Source of the DNA: Gemmatimonadaceae bacterium
GTDB lineage: Bacteria; Latescibacterota; UBA2968; UBA8231
Length of the DNA stretch: 16,115 bases
Assembly: GCA_002726335.1 (NCBI GenBank)
Contig: PBSR01000253.1
Span: 1-16,115, forward strand
Direction: 5' to 3'
Shown here: one piece after another, positions 1 through 8,112 of the stretch
Layout: every line of letters begins with the position of its first letter
Position numbering within the stretch: position 1 is the first letter of the stretch
Notes under the pieces: generated by a model
Told to the model about the DNA's origin: nothing
Seen by the model: the letters and a program-made list of their open reading frames with translations, nothing else
The model's database searches: none
Program-made: the position numbers and the translations under genes

Positions 1-253
1 CCTCCGACAACACCTCGGCCAGCTCGCGCAGCATCTCGATGTCCTCCGATCGGTAGACATCGGGCTGCCGGCTGCTGACCGCGAGTGTGCCGTGGGAGAA
101 GGGAACATCGACGATCGAGCGCAACCCTTCAGGCACGTGGACGAGCTCATCGAAGGGGTCGTCTCTCTGCAGGTCCGGCCGGTAGACGACCTCTGCTTCG
201 CGCCAGAACTGTAGCAGGAGAGAAGAAGCCGGTGTCAGCGTTCCATGGTAGAT
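1..253 (-). pseudogene. In-frame continuation of the propeller sensor beyond an internal TGA: remainder of a GAF domain, cut by the window edge
   Basis: Directly after the TGA at 256-254, the same minus-strand frame stays open for 84 codons to the window edge. It reads like the second half of a GAF domain: FWREAEVVYRPDL, then RSIVDVPFSHGTLAVSS, then SEDIEMLRELAEVLSEG. From memory, related propeller sensors have a tryptophan just after the preceding TRDGE-like motif, so TGG to TGA is the simplest explanation. No start codon with a good ribosome binding site is seen here, so independent translation is unlikely. The catalytic output domain (histidine kinase, GGDEF, phosphatase or other) would lie beyond position 1 and cannot be identified. 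The frame assignment is seen directly; the GAF call rests on recognised family sequence; decay versus sequence error is undecided. Confidence 0.7.
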
Positions 254-3200
254 TCACTCGCCATCCCGGGTCATCGTATAGGTCCGCAGCTGGGTCTCTT
301 CCGCCTCGACAACATTCGCGCCGAAGAACTCGAAGGTAATATCCATGTCCTGCAGCGTGTCACCTACGGCGGCGATCACCTGTTCGATGTCACCGGCGAA
401 CTGCATCTCCCACACGCGGTCCCGCACGCGGAAATGAGCCAGCTGCTGCTGCCGCAGCCGTGTCGTCCGATGTCGCTGTCGGTACGCCCGCCCACCCAGC
501 AACACGGCGAGGAGGGAGGCACCGACAAGGGATCCCCACAGAGCAATTTGGCCATACGGCCAATGAATCTGAAGTACTACACGGGCCGCCTCGACCGAAC
601 GGTCGAGGTCACGATCGATGGCCTCCACCTCGAAGGTGTAGTCTCCCCTCGGAAGGTTGAGGTACTCAACGCGCGGTGCCCGGGTGACCTGCCAGCCCCG
701 TTCATACCCCGCGAGGCGGTAGCGATAGCGCATGTTCGCTGGCGGGGTCTTGAAGCTCAGACCGCGGAACTCGAAGGCCACCAGCGGCTGCGTCGAGGGG
801 AGGCGCAGTCGCGTCACCGGTCCGTGCCGCCGGTCGCTCACCACTTCCGTAATCCTGACGGGCGGTGGCGATCGGCTGGGTCGATAGCGGATGAGTCCCC
901 GGCCGCGGACGGCGATCCACATCTCGCCATTTCGGTCTTCGAGCAGGGCTGTGATGCTGGGTGCCCCCAGCCGGTCACGGTTGAGCAGACTCTGAAATGT
1001 GACGCCGTCGTAGCGGCTGATGCCTCCCTCGGTACCGATCCACAAGTGCCCACGTCGATCGACCTCGAACGTCTGGATCAGACTGTGCACCAGGCCCTCG
1101 GCAGTCGAAAAGCTGGTGAATCCGACGCCGTCGAATCGCGACAATCCGTTCGTCGTGCCGATCCACAGATTGTTCTGGTCATCGACAACGAGGCGCTGCG
1201 TCGCGTTGTGGACCAGGCCATCGTCGGTGGTGAAGGTCTTGACCTGCACACCGTCGTAACGACTGATACCCGATCCCCACGTAGTACACCAGAGGCGGCC
1301 GAGGGTGTCCTGGACGACAGCACCCACGGAGTTGCTCGGCAGGCCGTCCGCCGTCGTCAGGCTGCTGAAGTCTCGACCGTCATACCGGGTGATCCCCCCG
1401 CCAGCTGTGGCGAACCAGAGAACTCCGTCTCGAGTCTCGGCCATGAATCCGGCATTGTTGTGTGACAGACCGTCGCTACTGGTGAACGACGTGAAACCGG
1501 CGCCATCGTAACGGACAACGCCGGCGCCGCTGGTACTGGCCCACACAGCACCGTGGCGATCGACGAGAAGCTCACGCACGGCGTCGCTCGGCAGGTCGTC
1601 GTCGGCGGTGAAGGTCGTGAACTCGAGGCCGTCGTACCGTACGAGGCCAGCATCCGTTCCGATCCACAGGTTTCCGGACCTGTCCTCGGCCAGCGAACTG
1701 ATGTCACCGGGCACGCCGTGGCGTCCATCAAACTGCGTCACGTCTCCGGCGTCGTAGCGGACGAGGCGGCTGCTCGTGCCGATCCAGACGTTGCCCTCGC
1801 GGTCCTCGAGCAGAGACCGAACCGTGGCCAGATCCACGACATCCGAGAAGTCGGTGAGCTTCTGGCCGTCGTAGCGGAAGAGACGACTGGAGGCCGAGGC
1901 CGCCGACCCGCTCTCTACGGTGGCGATCCACATGCGGCCCTGCCGGTCTTCCGTGACGGCCTGGACGCGCTCGCCCTGTTTCAGCTTCAGTCTACGGCGT
2001 GGCCTGTCCACATCGTTGACCAGGATCAGGCCCTCATCCACCTCGACCCAGAGACCGCCACCCGAGTCCTCGAAGAGTGCACCGACGTTCCCGGTGCCGA
2101 GCGGTTCGTCGAAGGGGATGAGCCGCTTCCCATCGAAGCGCCACAGTTTTCCCAGTGCTGATATCCACATCCTTCCCTGACGGTCTTCGAGCAGGGCCTG
2201 GACCGATTCATGCAGGCCGGGCAGGGCGGATAGATTGGTGAACTGGTGTCCGTCAAAACGGCTCAATCCGCCCTGCGTATTGACCCAGATCTGTCCCCGG
2301 TGGTCCAGCAGAAGGTCGTACACCTGAACGTCGACCAGGCCATCGCGGGTCGTATAGTTGACGAAGGATTCGCCGTCGAAGCGGATCAACCCTCCTTGTG
2401 TGCCGATCCACAGGTCACCCTCCCGGTCCCGCAGCAGGGCATTGATCTCGTCGTTCACCAGCCCGTCCCTGGTGGTGTAGTTCGTGAAGGCGACACCGTC
2501 GTAGCGAACGAGACCTCCCTGGGTGCCGATCCACAGATACCCCTCGTCGTCCTGAGACAGGGCCGTCACCGAACCATTACCGAGGCCGTCGGTGGCCCCA
2601 AAGCTGGACCAGGTGCGTTCGCGGATGCCGTCCGCCGGGACCGTGGTTCCCGGGCCGCGCACGACGCGCTCGCCATCGGTGGGCTCCACCATGAGATCGG
2701 CCCTGGCGAGGGCACCGGTTCGTACTTCGACCCGCCGTGTGGTGTTCTCGCCATGCCCCAGTTCGACGCTGACATCGTATCCGCCTGTGGGAAGCTCTAC
2801 CGTGTAGGCTCCGGCCATATCGGTTTCGAGACGAGTCCAGACCTCCGGATTCGCCACAGATCGAAGTCGAACATGGGCGCCGCTGATGGGGCGACCATCG
2901 CGGTGCCACTGGATTCGTCCGCCAACCCGCCCGGTCTCCGTCGACGGCGGGAGAAGTATGACATCGCCACGGCGATCCGGATTGTCCGTCTTCGCCTCGT
3001 TTTTTCCCCATGCCATCCACGAGTACGAACCGTCGGCATCCTTGTCACAGACGACGACATCGACGCTGATCGTCCGGCCTGACCCGACCGGGGAATGACC
3101 TAGCCCGGCCAGCGAGATCTTCCACTCGTACTGGTGTCTGCCCTCCTGACGTCGCCAGCGCACGTACGCCTCGCCGTCCCCATCCTCGGAGGGAGCACCC

Positions 3201-3631
3201 AGGCCGCTGCCACGGATCACGTGCTGGCGGGCGAAACTGTTGTCGCCATGTGCCAGGTCCACGTAGATCTCACAGCCGTCCTCGGTATCCCAGTCTCTGG
3301 CAGCCGACGAATCGATGATGGTCGACTCGTCCTCGACCTCAATGCCGATATACAGGGAGTTTTCGGCAGCGCTGTACCCGACTCTGAAGAACGCCTGAAA
3401 GTCTTCATGATTGTGTGCGTCACTGCCAGCGGCGGCCACGGCAACGGGGTACCCCATCAGGTCATCAGGCCAGTCCGACAGATCACCGTCGACAATGATG
3501 TCATCCACGGGCAAGGCGATGGCGACGGCGCCATTGTGCGCCTCGATCGATGTCGCGCGGAAGATGAGCAGAGCGAGCAGAATCGGACAGGTTAGGCGCC
3601 GCAAATGCACCTGCTGGTTGGGGTCAGACAC
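254..3631 (-). CDS. Membrane sensor with CBM9-like domain, double beta-propeller and Y_Y_Y domain; truncated in its GAF domain
   Basis: A 1125-residue sensor of the two-component-regulator propeller type. A weak signal sequence (RR followed by a hydrophobic run, about 11-31) leads into a CBM9-like domain (about 42-230, with the DGDLSDWP start). A carboxypeptidase-regulatory-like beta domain follows (about 236-315). Fourteen propeller repeats of the W-I-G-T..G-L.RYDG type span about 341-920, enough for two seven-bladed propellers. A Y_Y_Y domain (about 930-1026), one membrane helix (about 1027-1047) and the start of a cytoplasmic GAF-like region follow. The reading stops at a TGA after TRDGE, although the GAF frame continues beyond it. 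In the family, the outside part binds ligand and drives a cytoplasmic output domain. The start shown is a GTG without a clear Shine-Dalgarno; an in-frame GTG at 3610 is equally possible and gives a tighter signal peptide. The divergent receiver gene may be its partner (inference). Confidence 0.85.
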   Translation of the reverse strand: MSDPNQQVHLRRLTCPILLALLIFRATSIEAHNGAVAIALPVDDIIVDGDLSDWPDDLMGYPVAVAAAGSDAHNHEDFQAFFRVGYSAAENSLYIGIEVEDESTIIDSSAARDWDTEDGCEIYVDLAHGDNSFARQHVIRGSGLGAPSEDGDGEAYVRWRRQEGRHQYEWKISLAGLGHSPVGSGRTISVDVVVCDKDADGSYSWMAWGKNEAKTDNPDRRGDVILLPPSTETGRVGGRIQWHRDGRPISGAHVRLRSVANPEVWTRLETDMAGAYTVELPTGGYDVSVELGHGENTTRRVEVRTGALARADLMVEPTDGERVVRGPGTTVPADGIRERTWSSFGATDGLGNGSVTALSQDDEGYLWIGTQGGLVRYDGVAFTNYTTRDGLVNDEINALLRDREGDLWIGTQGGLIRFDGESFVNYTTRDGLVDVQVYDLLLDHRGQIWVNTQGGLSRFDGHQFTNLSALPGLHESVQALLEDRQGRMWISALGKLWRFDGKRLIPFDEPLGTGNVGALFEDSGGGLWVEVDEGLILVNDVDRPRRRLKLKQGERVQAVTEDRQGRMWIATVESGSAASASSRLFRYDGQKLTDFSDVVDLATVRSLLEDREGNVWIGTSSRLVRYDAGDVTQFDGRHGVPGDISSLAEDRSGNLWIGTDAGLVRYDGLEFTTFTADDDLPSDAVRELLVDRHGAVWASTSGAGVVRYDGAGFTSFTSSDGLSHNNAGFMAETRDGVLWFATAGGGITRYDGRDFSSLTTADGLPSNSVGAVVQDTLGRLWCTTWGSGISRYDGVQVKTFTTDDGLVHNATQRLVVDDQNNLWIGTTNGLSRFDGVGFTSFSTAEGLVHSLIQTFEVDRRGHLWIGTEGGISRYDGVTFQSLLNRDRLGAPSITALLEDRNGEMWIAVRGRGLIRYRPSRSPPPVRITEVVSDRRHGPVTRLRLPSTQPLVAFEFRGLSFKTPPANMRYRYRLAGYERGWQVTRAPRVEYLNLPRGDYTFEVEAIDRDLDRSVEAARVVLQIHWPYGQIALWGSLVGASLLAVLLGGRAYRQRHRTTRLRQQQLAHFRVRDRVWEMQFAGDIEQVIAAVGDTLQDMDITFEFFGANVVEAEETQLRTYTMTRDGE
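880..2611 (-). repeat. Fourteen propeller-blade repeats of about 41 codons inside the sensor gene
   Basis: The coding sequence is built of about 14 tandem units near 123 nt each. Each carries a core W-(I/V/A/F/C)-x-T-x-x-G-(L/I)-x-R-(Y/F)-D-G, usually followed by x-x-F-T-x-x-T-x-x-D-G-L. On the plus strand this appears as the recurring gccgatccacag. The fourth to seventh units are more degenerate and one lacks the RYDG core. The number 14 fits two seven-bladed propellers, as known for this sensor class. Confidence 0.85.
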
Positions 3632-3755
3632 CGGGGCTGCTGAATATAGAGGATCGAGACAGGCCTATCCGTCCGCTGCGAAGCTGCACGATGCCCGTTC
3701 CGGACCTATTTTCAGGTGGTCAACCCTCTTCCTCTCGATCAGGAACGACGTGTCC
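3632..3755. promoter_or_regulatory. Divergent intergenic region between the sensor and receiver genes
   Basis: These 124 nt separate two outward-facing genes and must hold at least one promoter for each, or one shared control region. On the minus strand a TATATT (plus 3643-3648) could be a -10 box. It lies only 11 nt before the annotated sensor GTG, which fits better if translation starts at the downstream GTG at 3610. No convincing -35 element or operator repeat is visible. AGGA at 3741-3744 is the only Shine-Dalgarno-like site for the receiver gene. Confidence 0.3.
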
Positions 3756-4148
3756 ATGGCCGAAGCAGGCGGCGCCGGGAGTCTGCAGGATGTCAAGATT
3801 CTTGTCGTCGATGACGTTCCCGCCAACATCGACGTGCTGTATCAGCTGCTCCAGACACAGGGGGTGAACGTGCTCGCCGCCACCAGCGGCGAACAGGCAC
3901 TCGCTGTCATCGAGGCGAATCGTCCCGACCTCATCCTGCTCGACATACGCATGCCGGGCATGGATGGCGTAGAGACCTGCAGACGACTGAAGGAGATGGA
4001 CGGCATGGCGGATCTGCCCGTCATCTTTCTCACCGCTGAGGATGACAGAGAGAAGATTGCGGAGGGCTATGAGGCGGGCGGCATTGACTATGTGCCAAAA
4101 CCCGTGGAGAAGGACGCCCTGCTCCAGCTGGTGCGGAGCCTGCTGTAG
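3756..4148 (+). CDS. Stand-alone response regulator receiver (CheY-like) protein
   Basis: The 130-residue product is a single receiver domain with no output domain. The acidic pair D19/D20 follows KILVV, the phospho-acceptor is D63 in LLDIRMPGMDG, the switch residue is T93 in FLTA, and K115 lies in VPKPV. All canonical phosphorylation residues are present. Single-domain receivers pass phosphate on or act by protein contact, so its target is unknown. The gene is divergent from the large sensor and converges on the glycoside hydrolase gene with only 12 nt between the stops. The start is uncertain: ATG 3756 is used here, but GTG 3750 lies 5 nt after AGGA and would add two residues. The open frame extends further upstream, but that part does not resemble a receiver and overlaps the sensor gene. 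Confidence 0.9.
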   Translation: MAEAGGAGSLQDVKILVVDDVPANIDVLYQLLQTQGVNVLAATSGEQALAVIEANRPDLILLDIRMPGMDGVETCRRLKEMDGMADLPVIFLTAEDDREKIAEGYEAGGIDYVPKPVEKDALLQLVRSLL

Positions 4149-4174
4149 CCGAAAGCTTGCTCAGTTTTCGGCTA
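4146..4174. terminator. Hairpin shared by two convergent genes, a possible bidirectional terminator
   Basis: A perfect 9-bp inverted repeat pairs TAGCCGAAA (4146-4154) with TTTCGGCTA (4166-4174) around an 11-nt loop. The left arm contains the TAG stop of the receiver gene. The right arm lies in the last codons of the convergent hydrolase gene, whose TGA stop is in the loop. There is a short T run at 4165-4168 but no proper U-tract after the stem on either strand, so intrinsic termination is uncertain. Confidence 0.4.
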
Positions 4175-6848
4175 TGCGGATCTCGTCGGCAAATATCCAC
4201 GCAGGGCCACCGGCCCCCGGATGCCAGTCGGGACACACACCCATCGATCGGGCTCGAATCCGGATGTAGCGAGCCCGGGCGCTGGCCGACCTCGCCTCCA
4301 GTTCTTCAATGACAGGGCTCGAGGCGCGTTCGTCCACAGTATGGTCGGCCGTGACAAAGGGACGGAAGGTGCGGCCGTCATCCGAAAGGTGAACCTCCAT
4401 CACCCGGGGCAGCCAGATCCACGAGTTCGGATTCTGCAGAAAGCGAACGCGTACCGTGGACACATCCACCGGCCTGCCCAGGTCGATGACGGCAATCAGA
4501 TCCTCGCCCTCAAAGCCCTGCCAGCGACCGTCGGTGAAGTGATCCGTGCCGAGGATACCGTCGACGAGGGCTCCCGGTCCCGCGGCGGGATAGCGCTGTG
4601 AGTAAGGGTGTTCCAGATCGACGAAGCGACCGAGGGCCTGGTGATGATACAGGTCGAGCCCGACCTGCGAAATCGACCGACCGCCGTCGAACATCCCGAC
4701 GCGTAGCTGACCGCCGCCGAGGATGGTGATAGGCCCGTCATACTCCGTGTCGGCTGCGGTTGCCTCTGTCCCATCTAGGCGAAAGCGCAAGGTCGCATTG
4801 TCGACGGCCGCTTCCAGGCGGACGGTGTGGCCGGCAGAATCGGGCACGGCGGTGATTTGCGGTGAGATGTCGAGCAGCTCCATGTCATCGATCCAGGCCG
4901 TGCCGGCGGCAGCCAGGCCCACCGACAGCCAGGCGCGCGTCGACAGGTTGTCAATGGCGCTGTCGAGAGTGTAGCGCCGCCACTCACTGGAGACCTCGAC
5001 GTCGATGGAGTCAGCGCCGCCGCCGTTGCGCAGACGCAGGATTGCACCCTCCCCGTCACTGCGAGCCTGTACCGAGAAGCGATAGGTGTGCCCGGGGACG
5101 ACGGTCGGCGCGTAGGGCCGGACACTGATGAGCTGACCGTCGCCGGGGGCATGCAGGCGCAGGGATCGATCGCCGTGGGAGGCGTTGCGGCTGTCGACGA
5201 AGTAGGTGGCGCCCCGGCCTGTGCCGACATCCGCATAGACGGCGGCAGGTACCGAGGGTGCCGCATCCCACTCGAAGCTGGGATCGATGAGCATGTTCAA
5301 CGGGTTGTTCGACAGTTCGGTAGCGCCAGCGAAGCGATAGAGCCGGACGCCGTAGGCATCGATGATGTCGTCGAAGCGCACGCCCGTGGCTGTGTCACCC
5401 GAGCGCAGCAGTCCGGTCAAGAGGCCCACAGGTTTCAGCAGGAGACCGAAGGGACCGGTGCGCGAGGTCTGCCTGACGGCGACGACACGGTCCTCGTAGA
5501 GCACTTCGGCATCGCCGCGATCCCAGACCAGGCCGGGAAGCGAGACGGCCATCTCCACCGGCAGGTTTCTGGTATTGACGACGGCAACGACGACGTCACC
5601 ATCGTGGCGCCAGGCCGTGGCCCGCAACATCTCATCGCCGGTTTCGACCATGGGCCGCGCCTCCGGTGACAGCAGGAATGGTGTCAGCGCTGCCACCTCG
5701 AGGGCGGCGCGACTGGCGGCAGCCCAGGTGTCCGGCGACTTGGGGAAGCCGCTGAGGCCATGGCGGATGAAGTACTGGATTCCCGTTGCACCCTCGACGA
5801 TGCCGAGCCAGGTCATCAGTCGCAGTTCCGCCGCGGTCGGCTCCCGCGACCACCACTCGTTGCCGCCGAAGGCCTGGGGCACGAGCCACAGCGGGATCCG
5901 TGGTGCCACGGCGTCGTGCACCGTACGGACCGCGTCGGCAACACCCCCGGGAGGGGCGTTGGGAATCGGGTAGGGATCCGTCATGGCCAGATCCATGGCA
6001 CCTGAGAAGCGTGCCGCAGCCCCAGGGTTGAGAAAGACGATGGTCACGGGATGGTACGGATCGAGCTCGCGAACGACGGCTGCCGCCGTCTCGAGTTGTT
6101 CGGGCGTGGCGCCGTGGCCGGTGGGCTCGTCGGAGATGTACCACGCCAGCAGGGCCGGGTGATCGCGGAAGGCCTCCACCTCAGACCGCAACCAGGCCTG
6201 CCGGCGTGTGGCCGAGGTATCCGGTGCGGTTCCCAGGTTGACGCCGCCGCCGCCGGAGACACTCAGCAACTGATAGTGCACCTTCATGCCCATCTCGGCG
6301 GCGCGGTCCATGTACCGACGGCGTTCGTCGACACCGGCCGGGTCATTCGACTGGTACGGACTCATCAGATTGAACCCGCGAACCGTCTCCTCCTCTGCCA
6401 GTGTCGGCTGTACTGGCGAATAGCAGTAGAACCCGAAAGGGAAGAAGGGCAGGTCGCCGACGATGAGGCCGCCGCTGAGACGATCGATCTGGACGGCGTT
6501 GGCTTTCGTCGGGAGGCGTCTCACCGTCGTCGAGGCGGAACCCAGGTGATGGCCCTCGGCACGCAGATGCACCTCGACCCGCGAGTCGCCCAAGGGCAGG
6601 TCCCGGGTGGGAAAGGCAACCCAGGGCAGGCGTCCGCGACGGACGACGGCGTTGCGTACGAGGGTGCCACCAGCCGTCGACACATCGGCGTGCAACCCGG
6701 TGGCCTCGAGGTCCTCGGGCAGGTCGACAAACAGCAGAACGGCCTCCTCCTCCGCCATGTAATACGACAGGGAGGACAGCGTCTGGTAGGCGTTGACGGG
6801 AGCCGCCGCGAGCAGGACGGCAAGGAGCCAGAGGTACAGAGATCTCAT
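4161..6848 (-). CDS. Secreted multi-modular glycoside hydrolase-like protein with discoidin (F5/8 type C) C-terminus
   Basis: An 895-residue protein with a clean signal peptide (MRSLYLWLLAVLLAAAPVNA). A beta domain (about 21-115) precedes a TIM-barrel-like glycosidase region (about 120-420). This contains LLAWYISDEP with D240/E241, a candidate acid/base by analogy with barrel families carrying a DEP motif. A small beta domain follows, then a CBM4/9-like sandwich (about 515-660), a chitobiase C-terminal-like domain (about 670-735, VRLEAAVDNATLRFRLDG) and an F5/8 type C discoidin domain (about 745-895). It is expected to act outside the cell or in the periplasm on a polysaccharide or glycoconjugate. 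Substrate and GH family are not recognised. Its ATG overlaps the TGA of the upstream oxidoreductase gene (ATGA) and has no clear Shine-Dalgarno, which points to coupled translation. Confidence 0.8.
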   Translation of the reverse strand: MRSLYLWLLAVLLAAAPVNAYQTLSSLSYYMAEEEAVLLFVDLPEDLEATGLHADVSTAGGTLVRNAVVRRGRLPWVAFPTRDLPLGDSRVEVHLRAEGHHLGSASTTVRRLPTKANAVQIDRLSGGLIVGDLPFFPFGFYCYSPVQPTLAEEETVRGFNLMSPYQSNDPAGVDERRRYMDRAAEMGMKVHYQLLSVSGGGGVNLGTAPDTSATRRQAWLRSEVEAFRDHPALLAWYISDEPTGHGATPEQLETAAAVVRELDPYHPVTIVFLNPGAAARFSGAMDLAMTDPYPIPNAPPGGVADAVRTVHDAVAPRIPLWLVPQAFGGNEWWSREPTAAELRLMTWLGIVEGATGIQYFIRHGLSGFPKSPDTWAAASRAALEVAALTPFLLSPEARPMVETGDEMLRATAWRHDGDVVVAVVNTRNLPVEMAVSLPGLVWDRGDAEVLYEDRVVAVRQTSRTGPFGLLLKPVGLLTGLLRSGDTATGVRFDDIIDAYGVRLYRFAGATELSNNPLNMLIDPSFEWDAAPSVPAAVYADVGTGRGATYFVDSRNASHGDRSLRLHAPGDGQLISVRPYAPTVVPGHTYRFSVQARSDGEGAILRLRNGGGADSIDVEVSSEWRRYTLDSAIDNLSTRAWLSVGLAAAGTAWIDDMELLDISPQITAVPDSAGHTVRLEAAVDNATLRFRLDGTEATAADTEYDGPITILGGGQLRVGMFDGGRSISQVGLDLYHHQALGRFVDLEHPYSQRYPAAGPGALVDGILGTDHFTDGRWQGFEGEDLIAVIDLGRPVDVSTVRVRFLQNPNSWIWLPRVMEVHLSDDGRTFRPFVTADHTVDERASSPVIEELEARSASARARYIRIRARSMGVCPDWHPGAGGPAWIFADEIRIAEN

Positions 6849-8104
6849 CGTGCTACGGCGCCACGTCGACGACCCGGCTGCTCGTGCCGGGCGCGTTCCG
6901 CGGCGAAGACCATCAGGTGGGTTTCCAGCGTCTCTTCCGGTCCGGAGAGGATGTGGGAGGAATCGTCGTGGCGTACGGCCTGCACGAAGCCATCCATGAG
7001 TCCGAAGTCACCACCACCATGTCCCCCGAGGATAGAGGAATCGACGGCGGCCGTATCGATCCTCTCGGTCTGATCGGTGAGAAAATCGAACACCTGCAGG
7101 TGGCGGCCGTCGCCGCGAATATGGCCACGGCTGCCGAACAGTTCCGTGCGGCGGCCTGCCGCTTCGGTGAAGGCGGTCATGGTGAAGGACGCCGAGCGTG
7201 ACCCTTCGAACTCCATGTTCACCACCTGATTGTCGACCACGTCGTTGTCGCAGCCGTAGACACAGCGGCCGTAGGGGCCCTCCCGCAGAGCTGTGGTCAC
7301 CGTCGCTGTTGTCGGCTCGGGAGTGAGTACGTCGAGGGGCCACCCCATGTGGCCATCGGCGAGCTGTTCGAGGTAATAGCGCGGGGCCGAATAGGGACAG
7401 TCGGATTCGACGGAACAGTCCAGGCAGTTGTCGGCGGCCCCTTCGGGCGCTGCCTCACGGCGGAAGTGCCGGAGCGAGCCGAAGGAGGACACGGCGCGGC
7501 AGGGGACACCCATGATGTGGCGGATCCAGTCGAGGTCATGGCAGGATTTGGCCAGGAGCATGGGCGAAGACTCGGTCTCATTGCGCCAGTTGCCGCGAAC
7601 AAAGGAGTGGGCCTGGTGCCAGTACCCCACCGGCTCGAGCCGTTGCAGGCAGACCAGATCGCCGATGGCACCGCTGTCGACGATCGCCTTCAGGCGCCGG
7701 GTGAAGGGCGTGTATCGCGTCACGTGGGCGACGGCGAACAGCACACCCGCCTGGCGTACGGCAGTGACGATCTGCCGACAGCCGTCTTCGTCGGTGGCCA
7801 TCGGCTTTTCCAGCAGGATGTGGTACCCGGCGTCGGCGAAGGCCACGGCGGGCTCGACGTGCATGGCGTCCTGAGTGCAGATGAGGACGGCATCGGCAAG
7901 CTTCGGCGCCGCTGCCAGGTCACGCCAGTCAGTGAAGGCGTGATCAGGGCTCACGCTATGCCGCGCCACGAGGGGATCACGGTAGGCGTCGCGTGGTTCG
8001 GCCACGGCGACCACGCTCGCCTGATCGGGGTGCTGCTCGGCGAAACCGGCATACCCGGTACCGCGGCTGCCGGCGCCGACGACGGCGAGGGTGACGGGGG
8101 CCAT
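6845..8104 (-). CDS. Gfo/Idh/MocA family NAD(P)-dependent oxidoreductase with a cysteine cluster
   Basis: A 419-residue cytoplasmic sugar-type dehydrogenase. The N-terminal Rossmann fold has GAGSRG at 10-15. The family EKP motif is E99-K100-P101, and H189/D192 in SCHDLDWI sit where the family has its catalytic residues. A cysteine group C227-x2-C230-x5-C236 plus C281-x3-C285 (GRCVYGCDNDVVDNQ) suggests a bound metal ion. From memory these motifs recur in a subfamily of long Gfo/Idh proteins. Substrate is unknown; a sugar or inositol derivative is usual. ATG 8104 is preferred because it starts right at MAPVTLAVVGAG. A TTG at 8116 overlapping the desaturase stop (TTGA) is an alternative. It lies between the desaturase (8 nt) and the glycoside hydrolase (ATGA overlap), so these are probably co-transcribed. 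Confidence 0.88.
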   Translation of the reverse strand: MAPVTLAVVGAGSRGTGYAGFAEQHPDQASVVAVAEPRDAYRDPLVARHSVSPDHAFTDWRDLAAAPKLADAVLICTQDAMHVEPAVAFADAGYHILLEKPMATDEDGCRQIVTAVRQAGVLFAVAHVTRYTPFTRRLKAIVDSGAIGDLVCLQRLEPVGYWHQAHSFVRGNWRNETESSPMLLAKSCHDLDWIRHIMGVPCRAVSSFGSLRHFRREAAPEGAADNCLDCSVESDCPYSAPRYYLEQLADGHMGWPLDVLTPEPTTATVTTALREGPYGRCVYGCDNDVVDNQVVNMEFEGSRSASFTMTAFTEAAGRRTELFGSRGHIRGDGRHLQVFDFLTDQTERIDTAAVDSSILGGHGGGDFGLMDGFVQAVRHDDSSHILSGPEETLETHLMVFAAERARHEQPGRRRGAVAR

Positions 8105-8112
8105 GGGGCCGT

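Noticed and set aside
220..256. Selenocysteine reading of the internal TGA
   Set aside because: The expected residue is tryptophan, not cysteine or selenocysteine, GAF domains do not use selenocysteine at this site, and I see no SECIS-like hairpin just after the TGA.
254..256. TGA reassigned to an amino acid in this organism
   Set aside because: At least seven other genes here end cleanly at TGA, several directly overlapping the next start codon.
245..3082. Long plus-strand open frames opposite the sensor gene (245-1465, 1553-2161, 2246-3082)
   Set aside because: They mirror the repeat structure of the sensor on the other strand, have no recognisable domain and arise from high GC and codon bias.
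6051..7073. 340-codon plus-strand frame across the hydrolase/oxidoreductase junction
   Set aside because: It runs antisense to two well-supported genes and has no recognisable domain or RBS.
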